Source of the DNA: Methanosarcina vacuolata Z-761
Lineage (GTDB): Archaea > Halobacteriota > Methanosarcinia > Methanosarcinales > Methanosarcinaceae
Direction of reading: 5' to 3'
Assembly: GCF_000969905.1 (NCBI RefSeq)
Contig: NZ_CP009520.1
Coordinates: 2,604,001 to 2,668,000 of the forward strand
Length of the DNA stretch: 64,000 nucleotides
Numbering within the stretch: the stretch's first letter is position 1; the number at the start of each line of letters is the position of its first letter. The notes beneath the pieces were generated by a model. The model had not been told where the DNA came from and did no database searches. It saw only the letters and a program-made list of their open reading frames with translations. The translations under genes were made by a program, and so were the position numbers. This document shows, one piece after another, positions 41,754 through 50,767 of the stretch.

Positions 41754-43388
41754 TTAAGAACTCTGCTTTAAATACATTTCCAAATCACAAAGAGGAAGGA
41801 TGTCAATATCTTTATAAGATTCAATATCTTCTTTTATCAACGTTACTATCAAGCCTTTAACTTTTCTATGATTTTTAAATCCGAATTCATTTTGTTTTTC
41901 TTGGAAGTATGCCACTCTATCTATGTGTTTATTGTCAATTTCATCTATAATTCCATCATTTTTAGATATTCTTTCCTGTCGTTCATATTTAAAAATATAT
42001 CCTGGCTTGAATGAATTCCTTTTACATTCGACTACAAATAATAATTTATCGTTATATGGTATTAAATCTATTTCTCTTGATTCTCCTTCTTTTTCGAACT
42101 TAATTTTTTTTCTAACCAATTCTTGATCTTTATGTACGGGATGCCTCAAACTAAAACCATTTGATTCAAAAATTGCTTTAACTTCATTTTCAAAATCATC
42201 GCCTAATAAATATGAAGATGATTTGTAACCTTCTCTGTCTGTATCAAATTTTATTAAACTTACGATAAAAAGAAGAGTTTTAGGACAAACCAATATTTTA
42301 TTTTCGTATTCTACGAGTAAGGGGAATTCTTTACAATCATCCTCAGAAGAAATTAAAATTCTCCGTACTTCAGTGAAATCTAAGCCTTTCGAATCACACA
42401 AAGTTTTAAATTTGCGAATTTCTATTTCGTAAAGGAACTGTTCCTCTCCTAGTCTTTCGGATAAACTTTTAATTTCACAAACACTGTCTTCGATAATCAA
42501 ATCAATAAAGTCGATAATCTTCGCATTTTTGCCTATTTCTTCAAAAGAAAAAAAATCTTTATTATAATAAACACTATGAAATGAATTATAAGTTATTTCA
42601 TATATTTCTGCTCTGGACGATTTTTCTATATTTGATAGCTCTGTTTCCAATCTTTTTTTAGCCTTTTTTCCGGCACGTTGAATTTTTAAAATAATACCTT
42701 TCTTCTTTTTAAGATACTCCTTTACTTTAACGTTTACATAATTTTTAGTTTGGTCAAATCTTTCGTCAGGGCACATTTGAACTGTTTTCATCATTTCTAA
42801 ATAATATCGCCATTGTTGAGCAGGAAAAGCCAAATAAGTTTTACCTTCAGTTTCTATGGTCTCACGAAAATAGTCAAATGTTGTCGTTGAATTCACTTCA
42901 AAAAGACTAAAGTGTCCTTCTTTTACTTTAACTAAAAGGTTCTCGGATTGAATTATACATGCATAATATCGAAATAATTCAGAAAGGTTTTGTGCCGTGA
43001 ATTGTTTTGACGATCTATTGTTATAATTGCCTTTAATGCAATCTCTTATGATAAGACTAGACCATAAGATAGCTTGGACGTGGTTATTTTCCATCTTACT
43101 TATGTTTCTTGATTCCATCTCTCTTGAATTAAGAGCTGCAAAGAGCAAAGCACTTTTGGAAAAGGTTCGTGCAACTGCTAGTGCGTTTTCTCGAGTTTCT
43201 GTTATGTAGTTTTCACATACATTTATTGCTTCGTTTATTTCAAGAAGGTTTAAACCTGAACAAAAAGGACACCAATATTCATATGAATTTTCTAAAACTT
43301 TGCCGATAAATAACTCTCTTCCACAAGTTTTGCAATTAACTTCATACATATTTATCATAATACCAGAAGATATCATTAAGTTTTTCAT
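41754..43388 (-). CDS. zinc-ribbon plus PD-(D/E)XK nuclease-like protein
   Basis: A large protein, about 544 residues from the ATG at 43388 (ATGs at 43358 and 43349 are alternatives; upstream extension to 43466 needs a TTG). The N-terminus has a zinc ribbon (CKTCGREL and CPFCSGLN). The middle is helical and basic (LKKKKGILKIQRAGKKAKK type). The C-terminal 120 residues hold LGDDFENEVKAIFESNGFSL, then REIDLIPYNDKLLFVVECKR, the D...(E)xK pattern of restriction-endonuclease-like folds. It is AT-rich against its neighbours and has no operon partner. It may be a nuclease, perhaps a defence protein, but this is an inference. Confidence 0.68.
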   Translation of the reverse strand: MKNLMISSGIMINMYEVNCKTCGRELFIGKVLENSYEYWCPFCSGLNLLEINEAINVCENYITETRENALAVARTFSKSALLFAALNSREMESRNISKMENNHVQAILWSSLIIRDCIKGNYNNRSSKQFTAQNLSELFRYYACIIQSENLLVKVKEGHFSLFEVNSTTTFDYFRETIETEGKTYLAFPAQQWRYYLEMMKTVQMCPDERFDQTKNYVNVKVKEYLKKKKGIILKIQRAGKKAKKRLETELSNIEKSSRAEIYEITYNSFHSVYYNKDFFSFEEIGKNAKIIDFIDLIIEDSVCEIKSLSERLGEEQFLYEIEIRKFKTLCDSKGLDFTEVRRILISSEDDCKEFPLLVEYENKILVCPKTLLFIVSLIKFDTDREGYKSSSYLLGDDFENEVKAIFESNGFSLRHPVHKDQELVRKKIKFEKEGESREIDLIPYNDKLLFVVECKRNSFKPGYIFKYERQERISKNDGIIDEIDNKHIDRVAYFQEKQNEFGFKNHRKVKGLIVTLIKEDIESYKDIDILPLCDLEMYLKQSS

Positions 43389-43574
43389 GAAATTGTTCTG
43401 ATAATAAGCCACAACATTATACAATAAAGTCTTGGCTTTAAATCCAGATATTAATTTGTAAATCAAAGGGCAATTATTGTATAGAAACAGACAAACATTT
43501 TCATGAAAGATCTGAGAATAGATTTAGATACACTCAAGAAATATGTAGAAGCTAAAATGTGTCAAGAAAAGAAC

Positions 43575-43594
43575 TGCTCCAGAGAACTGGAGCA
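43575..43594 (-). terminator. hairpin downstream of the MerR-type gene
   Basis: TGCTCCAG and CTGGAGCA form an 8-bp stem with an AGAA loop. On the reverse strand a T-rich GTTCTTTTC follows. It lies 10 bases past the stop of the 43604-44458 gene. Confidence 0.5.
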
Positions 43595-43603
43595 AGGAAT
43601 AAA

Positions 43604-44458
43604 TTATTTCTCCCTTATCGGGACCTGAATTTCAGTCATAAGCTCTTCTTCAGGAACTTCTGCAGGGTCATTGAAATACAATTCCCTGCTTGGGCTCAGA
43701 GTCTCCAGGTTATTTTCCCTGGCATACGAGAAAATCAGGTTGTAACCGGCTTCAACTCCGGGATACGGCCCCCGGTAGACTACTGAGACAACTTTTATGG
43801 CAGGTAGGGCTTTTACTTCCATTTTCGGGTCTTCGACTGAAATCCTGCCCGATACCGGCAGGGCAATCTCGATATCAGCTCCGGTTTCTTTGTATTCATC
43901 GTCATGACAGAGGAACATAACAGGACCTGTAACTTTTACACGGTTTCGCTGGTTTTCAGGGCTGCCGACGCTTGTGCAGATTTCACCTATAAGTTTTCCA
44001 ATAGTTGCCACGAAGTCTCCTTTTTCGCGCTTGCTTATTACTCGCATTTCGGGTATTTCCTTTATAACTGGTTCTGTAACAGACATTTTGAATAACTCCA
44101 TAACTTTTCCATTGTGTTTGCAGGCGCCCTGCAAGATCCCTTCGATCCTTTGCAGCTGTCCGATTTCCAGCCGGGTTTGATCAAGTTTCTTCCTGAAGCC
44201 TGTTCCTATGTACTCAAAGTCTCCTTTGCTTTCCGCATCCAGAAACAGGGAGATTTCTTCCAGGGAGAATCCGAGGAAGCACAGGGTTTTAATTTTCATC
44301 CCCTGCTCCAGCTGGGAAACGGTATAGTACCTGTATCCCGTAAAAGGGTCCTTTGCTTCCGGAACAAGCAACCCTTTCCGGTCATAGAGCCTGAGTGCTT
44401 TTTGCGAGAGGCGGGTCATGAAAGAAAACTTACCGATTGGAATCTGATCGACTGACAT
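43604..44458 (-). CDS. MerR-family regulator with GyrI-like effector domain
   Basis: A 284-residue protein. Residues about 5-75 form the MerR winged HTH (IGKFSFMTRLSQKALRLYDR, then GYRYYTVSQLEQGMKIKTLC). A linker helix (ESKGDFEYIGTGFRKKLDQT) follows. Residues about 130-284 are a GyrI-like/BmrR effector domain with EIPEMRVISKREKGDFVAT, AIKVVSVVYRGPYPGVEAGY and EVPEEELMTEIQVPI. Such regulators bind bulky or cationic drug-like ligands and control transporters. No transporter is adjacent. I choose the ATG at 44458 over the TTG at 44467. A fragment of a second copy lies upstream at 44548-44625. Confidence 0.9.
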   Translation of the reverse strand: MSVDQIPIGKFSFMTRLSQKALRLYDRKGLLVPEAKDPFTGYRYYTVSQLEQGMKIKTLCFLGFSLEEISLFLDAESKGDFEYIGTGFRKKLDQTRLEIGQLQRIEGILQGACKHNGKVMELFKMSVTEPVIKEIPEMRVISKREKGDFVATIGKLIGEICTSVGSPENQRNRVKVTGPVMFLCHDDEYKETGADIEIALPVSGRISVEDPKMEVKALPAIKVVSVVYRGPYPGVEAGYNLIFSYARENNLETLSPSRELYFNDPAEVPEEELMTEIQVPIREK

Positions 44459-44547
44459 CTTGCTCAATCCAGTAATTGTCCTGAAATTAGATAAACAACC
44501 TTACTTTTCCCCGGGGGAGACTTCCGCGTTAAGGTGGTAGAAGGTAT

Positions 44548-44625
44548 ATGTATTTCCTCCTGGGAAAATCCAAGGAAGCACAGGGTTTTGATTTTCATTA
44601 CCTGTTCCACCGTCATGAGTTTATT
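44548..44625 (-). pseudogene. fragment of a second MerR-type regulator
   Basis: The reverse strand reads TVEQVMKIKTLCFLGFSQEE, almost identical to LEQGMKIKTLCFLGFSLEE in the intact gene just downstream. Similarity is also visible in DNA (AGGAAGCACAGGGTTTTGA against AGGAAGCACAGGGTTTTAA). No start, stop context or remaining domain is preserved, so this is a relic of a paralogue or of a partial duplication. Confidence 0.7.
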
Positions 44626-45107
44626 CCAAAAATTGTTTTACTAGAAATCATAGGAGTTTTCAGGATCATTTTCCATGATCAGATACTCGATTTACTGTTC
44701 CAAATACGAGATTTATGTATCCTCTTCAAATTAAATGGACCTATGACAGAATAAAAATATAATAATTTTTCATATGTGTTCTGTTAAGTGAGAAATCGTG
44801 ACAAATTGCGTCCATTTTTTAAAATCACCATCAACAAAAATTATCAAAAAGGAAATGTCGACCTGCAGAATTAAGATTAAATACATCGAAGATATTTTTC
44901 CAAACTTTAGATACAGATTAACCTTATAGTCAAATACAACATCTCAATTGTAAAATCAAGTTTACTCTTGAGGCGGCCTGTAAAGTGGGTATCAAATTAG
45001 ATTAGAGATTTTAAAAGCTAATTTGAGATCCCCTCAAGAATCGGCTTTGTTGTTAAGATAGTTTATATATGTCCACTTTATAAACTACGCATATGGAAGA
45101 GGGTAAA
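44626..45107. other. AT-rich spacer
   Basis: It contains remnants after the MerR fragment and the promoter of the next gene, with a TATA box GTTTATATATG at 45061-45071. No gene is supported. TCAAATTAGATTAGAGATTT and GCTAATTTGAGATCCCCTC (44993-45040) are partly complementary. Confidence 0.45.
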
Positions 45108-45464
45108 ATGAAGAATACAATCACGAGAAGTTTTGAGCTTCAGGACTACAGGATAGAAGGAACCGAACTTTCCGGCTTCTGGGCAGACTTAACGAGCAAA
45201 GAAGAACTGATAGTTGAGGTAAATTACGTCCCTGAAAAGAAAAAAGTCTTCAGTACCGCAGAAATCGAAAAGCTTGTCATAGAAATCCGTAATAAATGTG
45301 GCAGCTTTGAGGCTCAACTTCCCGAAAATATAAAATGCGAAGTAACTTTCAAAAACTTTGGAGAAAAAACTTACAAAACCAGCCAGCCTGATTTTGAACT
45401 GGAACCCATGGAGCTGGAAGAAGTTCAGGTTGCTTACCGTTTCTACGTTGAGTACTACATATAA
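45108..45464 (+). CDS. small soluble protein of unknown function
   Basis: A 118-residue acidic protein with no membrane segment and two cysteines (NKCGSFEAQLPENIKCEVTF). It reads as alternating strands (SFELQDYRIEGTELSGFWAD, ELIVEVNYVPEKKKVFSTAE) and ends in VQVAYRFYVEYYI. No family is recognised. The ATG at 45108 follows a GAGGG by only four bases. The ATG at 45093 would be almost leaderless, because the TATA box at 45062-45070 predicts transcription start near 45092. Either start is possible. Confidence 0.6.
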   Translation: MKNTITRSFELQDYRIEGTELSGFWADLTSKEELIVEVNYVPEKKKVFSTAEIEKLVIEIRNKCGSFEAQLPENIKCEVTFKNFGEKTYKTSQPDFELEPMELEEVQVAYRFYVEYYI

Positions 45465-45478
45465 CCCGTATTACGCTT

Positions 45479-45568
45479 AATGCAGCAGTTTAAAGTCTGC
45501 AGTTTAAAGTCTGCAGTTTAAAGTCTGCAGTTTAAAGTCTGCAGTTTAAAATCCATAGTTTAAAATCC
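45479..45568. repeat. 14-bp tandem repeat, about 6 copies
   Basis: Units of GCAGTTTAAAGTCT follow the preceding gene directly and decay to ATAGTTTAAAATCC. Confidence 0.92.
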
Positions 45569-45717
45569 AGATTTAAGGAAGAGTTGATCGGTTCGCGGAT
45601 AAATAATAAAGTTCAGATTCGTGAATACTTTGGAATCGAAGAACTAAAACCCGTGGGCTTAAAGCTTCTTATAATTTATTAGGTTCAGGTTAAACAGCAT
45701 TAAAAAATATGGGTAAG

Positions 45718-45805
45718 GTTCCGGTTTAGAAACTGGTTTAGAAACTGGTTTAGAAACTGGTTAGAAACTGGTTTAGAAACTGTTAGAAACTGTTTAGAAA
45801 CTATA
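45718..45805. repeat. 11-13-bp tandem repeat, about 7 copies
   Basis: GGTTTAGAAACT units with small length changes. The rest of 45569-46199 is AT-rich spacer; the last bases hold the AAGAAGGGATG ribosome site of the next gene. Confidence 0.85.
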
Positions 45806-46199
45806 ACTATGGATGTCATTTCATTTGTGTGAATTAATATGAAGAAGAGATCTTCTCGATTATTGCTTCTCATTTTCTTTTTAATTTTTTTCATTCCTAT
45901 GATATTATTATCGAGAGAACTTGATTTCTGAATTATTCAATGTCATTTTTTGGATCATTAATAGGATCTCTGATTTTGTATTTCGTTATAACCCTGATTA
46001 TAAATATATACAATAGATTACAGTCTTTGATTTTTCCTGGTTATTCTTCAGTTCAAAAACTATAGAAGTCTACCAAAGTTAATTAATCAGTTTACTCAGA
46101 TTGGAAAGTCCTGGACATATTAATAAGTTGAAACGTTCAAATGAGTAAACAAAACTATCTCCCTGTAGCAATAATGACTCATAAAGAAGGGATGAATCT

Positions 46200-47009
46200 A
46201 TGACTGAAGATCTGAAAAAAGCCCTCCTGCAGAAATGTAAAAGTATGGACATACCCATGGTTGGAGTTGCCAGTGTTGAGAGATGGAATAAACCTCCTTT
46301 TTTGCCGTGGATGCCTGAAGAATTCTATCCTCAATCCATATATCCTGAAGCAAAATCAGTGATAGTTATCGGACTTCCGGTACCTTTACCAGTACTGGAA
46401 ACAGCCCCTTCTTTATATTACCACGAACTGTACAATACGATAAACACCTTATTGGACCAATACACATATAGGCTTGCCAACTTCCTGACCGAGAGAGGAT
46501 ACCCATCTATTTTCGTACCTAGAGACGGGTATGGAAGCGTTCAGGTACTCATTGAAAATCCTACTGCATTCTTTTCTCACAGGCATGCTGCTTTACTCGC
46601 TGGATTAGGAACTTTTGGAGTAAATAATACGCTCCTTACACCAGAATATGGCCCCAGGGTCCGTTTCGGTTCAATTCTGTCCACAGCCGAGCTTCCTCCA
46701 GATCCGATGCTAGAAACTGAACTTTGCACCCGCTGTATGCGTTGTGTAAAAATGTGCCCATCGAATGCTCTTAATAAGGAAGATTACCCCAGCGGACTTA
46801 CAGATAAGAAAACCTGTTCCTCTTATAGTGCTGAATTAAACAAGCGTCACATTTCTCCATGTGGTATATGTATCAAGGTCTGTCCAGTAGGAAAGGATAG
46901 AGTGGTATATAATAGGGATAATGATGCGATATATGTAGATAAGGACCTTTTTGCCAATCACCATAAAGCCTGGAAGCACGTTAGATCTTATGGCGGAAAA
47001 AATCCGTAA
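46200..47009 (+). CDS. epoxyqueuosine-reductase-like double [4Fe-4S] protein
   Basis: A 269-residue protein related to the cobalamin-dependent QueG/reductive-dehalogenase group. The N-terminal part (VIVIGLPVPLPVLETAPSLY, RDGYGSVQVLIENPTAFFSH, HAALLAGLGTFGVNNTLLTP) matches the corrinoid-binding fold with its AGLGxxGxNxLLxxPxxGP block. Two ferredoxin clusters follow, CTRCMRCVKMCPSNAL and CGICIKVCP. It is shorter than bacterial QueG (no HEAT tail), and archaea make archaeosine rather than epoxyqueuosine. A different corrinoid- or Fe-S-dependent reduction is therefore likely. AAGGGATGA gives the ribosome site. Confidence 0.82.
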   Translation: MTEDLKKALLQKCKSMDIPMVGVASVERWNKPPFLPWMPEEFYPQSIYPEAKSVIVIGLPVPLPVLETAPSLYYHELYNTINTLLDQYTYRLANFLTERGYPSIFVPRDGYGSVQVLIENPTAFFSHRHAALLAGLGTFGVNNTLLTPEYGPRVRFGSILSTAELPPDPMLETELCTRCMRCVKMCPSNALNKEDYPSGLTDKKTCSSYSAELNKRHISPCGICIKVCPVGKDRVVYNRDNDAIYVDKDLFANHHKAWKHVRSYGGKNP

Positions 47010-47171
47010 TTATCTGACCTTCTCCGGTGAAGTGTTTCGAATTCTGTAAATCCGAAGCCAAAATTTAAAGGATTATTGTAACGAATTCAAAGTGGAAATA
47101 GGAACTAATAACAGCGATTGAAAACTTTTGTGTTAACATACAGATAGTGAACCGACACCTTCACTAGCAAA

Positions 47172-47312
47172 ATTGCCTGTGGAAAATTCATGTGGAAAAT
47201 TCGTGTGAAAAATTTCTGTGAAAAATTCATTTTAATCGTTGAGATGAGCTAGTATATCGACTCCATTTTCAAGTTAGTGTATTGATTTCATCTCAAGTTA
47301 GTGTATTGATTC
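47172..47312. repeat. two short tandem arrays before the permease gene
   Basis: GTGGAAAATTC(A/G)T-type units occur at 47172-47234. A two-copy 24-25-bp unit with TCAAGTTAGTGTATTGAT lies at 47266-47312. No gene is seen in 47010-47374. Confidence 0.8.
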
Positions 47313-47374
47313 CATTAGATATCATAGAATGTTTTACTAGATGACTTTAAGATAAACATAGGCTTAACGATAAA

Positions 47375-48721
47375 ATGACAGATCTAGAAAAAACAATTAC
47401 CTTAAAGAGAGGTATAGGGCTTGCAATCTGCATGCTCATAGGCACAGGAATCCTCGCACTGCCCGGCCTGGCTCTCAGCGTGGGAAATGTCCATGAAGCA
47501 ATCCTTGGATGGCTCCTTATTACCTTCGTTACCATTCCGAGAGTCCAGATCTGTTCCAGGCTTGGCCTGAGATTCCCTTCGACAGCCGGGCTTGCCGGCT
47601 ACGCAGAAAAAGCAGTAGGCCCCTGGGGAAGATATTCGGTTTCTTATCTTGTAAGCGGTTCTTATCTTTTTGGGCTTCCTGCTATTGCTTTTATTGGCAG
47701 TGAATATATGCGGCAGTTTTTTAATCTCTCCGAGTTGGGAGGAACCTTTTGTGCAATCCTTCTTGTAAGCCTGATGTTTATTTCAAACCTGTTCGGGATA
47801 AGAGCTATCACTCTAATCAACTACTTAGCCCTGACTGTACTTTTTCTGCTCATAGGGCTGATTATTGTCTTTAACTTCGATTTTGTCGGTTCCGGGCTGG
47901 GGATTGCTGGAGAAGCTCTGAGCGGCCACGGAAACGTGGATCCAAACATAGTGTGGAATGTTACAGCTTTGCTTTTCTGGGCCTTTTTGGGCTGGGAAAA
48001 TCTTTCTTTTTCCCTTGGAGAGATGAAAGACCCCGAAAAAAACGTTCCCCGCCTGTACTGGTTAAGCTTTGTTCTGGTCGCTGCCATCTATGTTTTACTT
48101 GCCCTGATAAGTGTAGGAGCCAGTGCTACAGGAGTTTCCCTCAAGGGAGCTGCCGGTCTCTCCAGCCTGGCTCTTTTCATTCCAGGCGGAAATTTTCTGA
48201 TATGGCTTATAATTGTAGTGCTTGCAGCAAACGCATGTTCCTGGAACTTTACTGCGAGCCGTCTAATCTATGCAGCTGGCAAAACAGGTGTTTTTCCTGC
48301 AGTATTCGGAAAGCTCTCAAAAAGAAATATTCCCCTAGCCAGCCTTGTGACTCTATATGCAATGTCGGTTTCTCTGATTACAGGGTGCTATCTTCTCAAA
48401 GTTCCTATTACGGCTATGATGATGCTCGTAAACCAGAACTTTATTTTCCTCTGCGGCTTCATCATAATTGCTTACTGGAAAACAGAAATCGGCTGGCAGA
48501 AATGGATCTTTTCGGTTCTTTCACTTCTGTCTTTGAGCTTTCTGGCATCAGGGTTTACCTGGAAGATCATATATCCGCTCTTTCTGATAGGGATTGGCTA
48601 CTTCAGGTTTACCGTAAAAAAGAAAGATAGATTATTTTCGCAGGCAGTAGACTCGCAGTCCAGACAGGAACTCGTAATGCTTGAAGACTCCCAGGAACTC
48701 TCTCAGTCTATGAAACAATAA
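47375..48721 (+). CDS. APC-superfamily amino-acid permease (YjeH-like)
   Basis: A 448-residue transporter with about twelve membrane helices. Helix 1 has the APC signature GIGLAICMLIGTGILALPGL, an unwound glycine stretch for substrate backbone. VTALLFWAFLGWENLSFSLG with the following EMKDPEKNVPRL is the conserved helix 6-7 region. Such carriers move amino acids or related amines with H+ or Na+; YjeH exports methionine and branched-chain amino acids. The C-terminal tail is hydrophilic (QSRQELVMLEDSQELSQ). It stands alone with repeats on both sides. The substrate is unknown. Confidence 0.88.
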   Translation: MTDLEKTITLKRGIGLAICMLIGTGILALPGLALSVGNVHEAILGWLLITFVTIPRVQICSRLGLRFPSTAGLAGYAEKAVGPWGRYSVSYLVSGSYLFGLPAIAFIGSEYMRQFFNLSELGGTFCAILLVSLMFISNLFGIRAITLINYLALTVLFLLIGLIIVFNFDFVGSGLGIAGEALSGHGNVDPNIVWNVTALLFWAFLGWENLSFSLGEMKDPEKNVPRLYWLSFVLVAAIYVLLALISVGASATGVSLKGAAGLSSLALFIPGGNFLIWLIIVVLAANACSWNFTASRLIYAAGKTGVFPAVFGKLSKRNIPLASLVTLYAMSVSLITGCYLLKVPITAMMMLVNQNFIFLCGFIIIAYWKTEIGWQKWIFSVLSLLSLSFLASGFTWKIIYPLFLIGIGYFRFTVKKKDRLFSQAVDSQSRQELVMLEDSQELSQSMKQ

Positions 48722-48962
48722 GAACAGTTTAATCTGACCTGATTAAGAACCGTCTACCCGTAGAAACATTATTACAATATTTACTTTAGTAAATCTCATA
48801 TTCCGATTTCTGAGATTTTTGTACAATTAAAAATCATAAAATAATAATTATGATAGTCACCTATTAACAAAATAGCCAACGTCAAGTGATTGTTATCCCA
48901 AATTGGCAGGGGTTTGTAATGTGCATATAATTACGCTTACCTGCCAATCCAGGATATAATTA

Positions 48963-49028
48963 ATTACTAATTGAGTTACAGTCTATTACTAATTGAGTTA
49001 CAGACTATTTCTAATTGAGTTACAGACT
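48963..49028. repeat. 21-bp tandem repeat, 3 copies, reaching the end of the propeller gene
   Basis: CTAATTGAGTTACAGACTAT-type units occur at the 3' side of the gene that ends at 49020. Confidence 0.88.
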
Positions 49029-49949
49029 ATACCACTTGTGCTCCATAGTTTTATTTTCACCTATAGCGAAAACATCGATACGCTGTGAATCCCATGAGAC
49101 TGCTGCAGGTGCAGAGTACAATGCCCCGCCTCTACACATCCATTCATGCCAGGAACCGTCATACCATTTATGCTTCAGTGTATTATAATCACTTCCAACT
49201 GCGAAACAATCCAACCGATAGGATGCCCAGGAGGAGGCAGCTACACCGTCATTAAATTCTCCACCTAGACTTTCCCAGTCATACCAGGTGTCATTAAACG
49301 ACTTATGCTGCATAGATTTGTCTTTGCCTAAAGCGAAAACGTCGATACGACGTGAATCAGACGAGACGGCTGCAGGTGCAGAGTACAGTTCACCGCCCAG
49401 GTCTTCCCAGCCATGCCAGGAGCCATCAAACACCTGATGCTGCAGTGTCCGATCAGCTCCAACTGCGAAACAGTCCAACCGACCGGGTGCCCAGGAGGAA
49501 ACAGCTACACCTTCAGTAAGGTCGCCACCCAGATCTTCCCAGTCATGCCAGGAGCCATCAAACACCTTATGCTGCAGAGTTTTATTTTTACCTATCGCGA
49601 AAACATCAATACGATTTGAATCCCATGAGACGGCTGCAGGTGCAGAATACAGTTCACCGCCCAGATCTTCCCAGTCATGCCAGGAACCATCATACCACTT
49701 GTGCTGCAGTGTCCGATTAGGTCCAACTGAGAAACAATCCAACCGACCGGGTGCCCAGGAGGAGACAGCTACACCTTCAGTAAGGTCGCCGCCCAGATCT
49801 TCCCACTTGCTCCAAACTGGAGAAATGTTTTGTGACGCAACGTTGTCGGTAGTTGAAACGGAGTCGGCACCTGCTACTGCACCTGATAGTGTCAATGCAA
49901 ATAAGATTGCAAGCAAAATAGCCAGTGTATTTTTGATTTTTCTTTTCAT
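49020..49949 (-). CDS. exported PLL-type beta-propeller lectin-like protein
   Basis: A 309-residue secreted protein. The signal peptide is KIKNTLAILLAILFALTLSG AVAGA. Mature residues form six units of 45-47 residues, alternately ending LDCFAVGADRTLQHQVFDG and IDVFAIGKNKTLQHKVFDG, each opening with SWHDWEDLGG(D/E)L. This is the repeat of bacterial PLL/PHL propeller lectins, where each blade binds a sugar. Repeats 1, 3 and 5 differ from 2, 4 and 6, giving a duplicated pair. GGGA before the ATG at 49949 supports this start rather than 49958. Likely cell-surface carbohydrate binding. The ligand is unknown. Confidence 0.87.
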   Translation of the reverse strand: MKRKIKNTLAILLAILFALTLSGAVAGADSVSTTDNVASQNISPVWSKWEDLGGDLTEGVAVSSWAPGRLDCFSVGPNRTLQHKWYDGSWHDWEDLGGELYSAPAAVSWDSNRIDVFAIGKNKTLQHKVFDGSWHDWEDLGGDLTEGVAVSSWAPGRLDCFAVGADRTLQHQVFDGSWHGWEDLGGELYSAPAAVSSDSRRIDVFALGKDKSMQHKSFNDTWYDWESLGGEFNDGVAASSWASYRLDCFAVGSDYNTLKHKWYDGSWHEWMCRGGALYSAPAAVSWDSQRIDVFAIGENKTMEHKWYSL

Positions 49950-50516
49950 TCTATGCATTCCCGAATTTATGGTTCAATCTTACAAAATTTGACAGTATCA
50001 CGAATTCGCTGTAAATTTTGAATTAAGTTTTCGTACACGGACGACGGAATTAACTTTAAGATATAGAATTTTGACTCCTTACCTTTTTAAATGTATGATT
50101 TTACAGAAAAATCTGCACACTGCCAAAATTCCAGGGTATATATTCAGTATTTTTTAGAAGTAACTTCGTATATTGTATTAAAACATGAATATTAATAATT
50201 TGTTATATATCTTTCTAAATTTATGCCAATATGTATTCCTGAAGGTTATGGTGCAAAAAATCTGGCCTTGTTTCAAAATCAGTGTAAACCTTTACAATTA
50301 GGAAATTTAATTCTTCTCATAACCGGGAAACTGGCACACAAAGACAAAAATACTAGTATCAAACTGCGAAAATATCATTTTTGCACTAAAGCCCTTCATC
50401 TAGCCGTCTCCTAAATGTTCAATAGAGAGCCGGAGAATATCCCATTTTTTGATATAAGATTGCGAAACGAAAAGGCAAAAGTTCTCCAGAAATTCTATGG
50501 AAAATATACAAAAAAA

Positions 50517-50709
50517 GTGTTAGAGATAAAGAGTGTTAGAGTGAAAGGGTGTTAGAGAGAAAGAGTGTTAGAGAGAAAGAGTGTTGGAGATAAAGAGTGT
50601 TAGAGAGAAAGGATGTTAGAGAGAAAGGATGTTAGAGAGAAAGGATGTTAGAGAGAAAGGATGTTAGAGTGAAAGGGTGTTAGAGAGAAAAGATGTTAGA
50701 GAGAAAGGT
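50517..50709. repeat. 16-bp tandem repeat, about 12 copies
   Basis: GTGTTAGAGAGAAAGA units with scattered substitutions end 58 bases before the uvrB stop. The rest of 49950-50767 contains no supportable gene. Confidence 0.95.
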
Positions 50710-50767
50710 CTTATACACTCAAGCTACTTTCCTCTCAGGATATTTTCCTCCTCAAGTCACTTTCTTT

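Noticed and set aside
43503-43628. 41-codon ORF beginning MKDLRIDLDTLKKYVEAK
   Set aside because: The composition is protein-like, but there is no ribosome site, its end overlaps the MerR-type gene, and it contains that gene's terminator hairpin.
50223-50414. 63-codon ORF after the propeller gene
   Set aside because: No ribosome site and no recognisable features; spacer-like composition.
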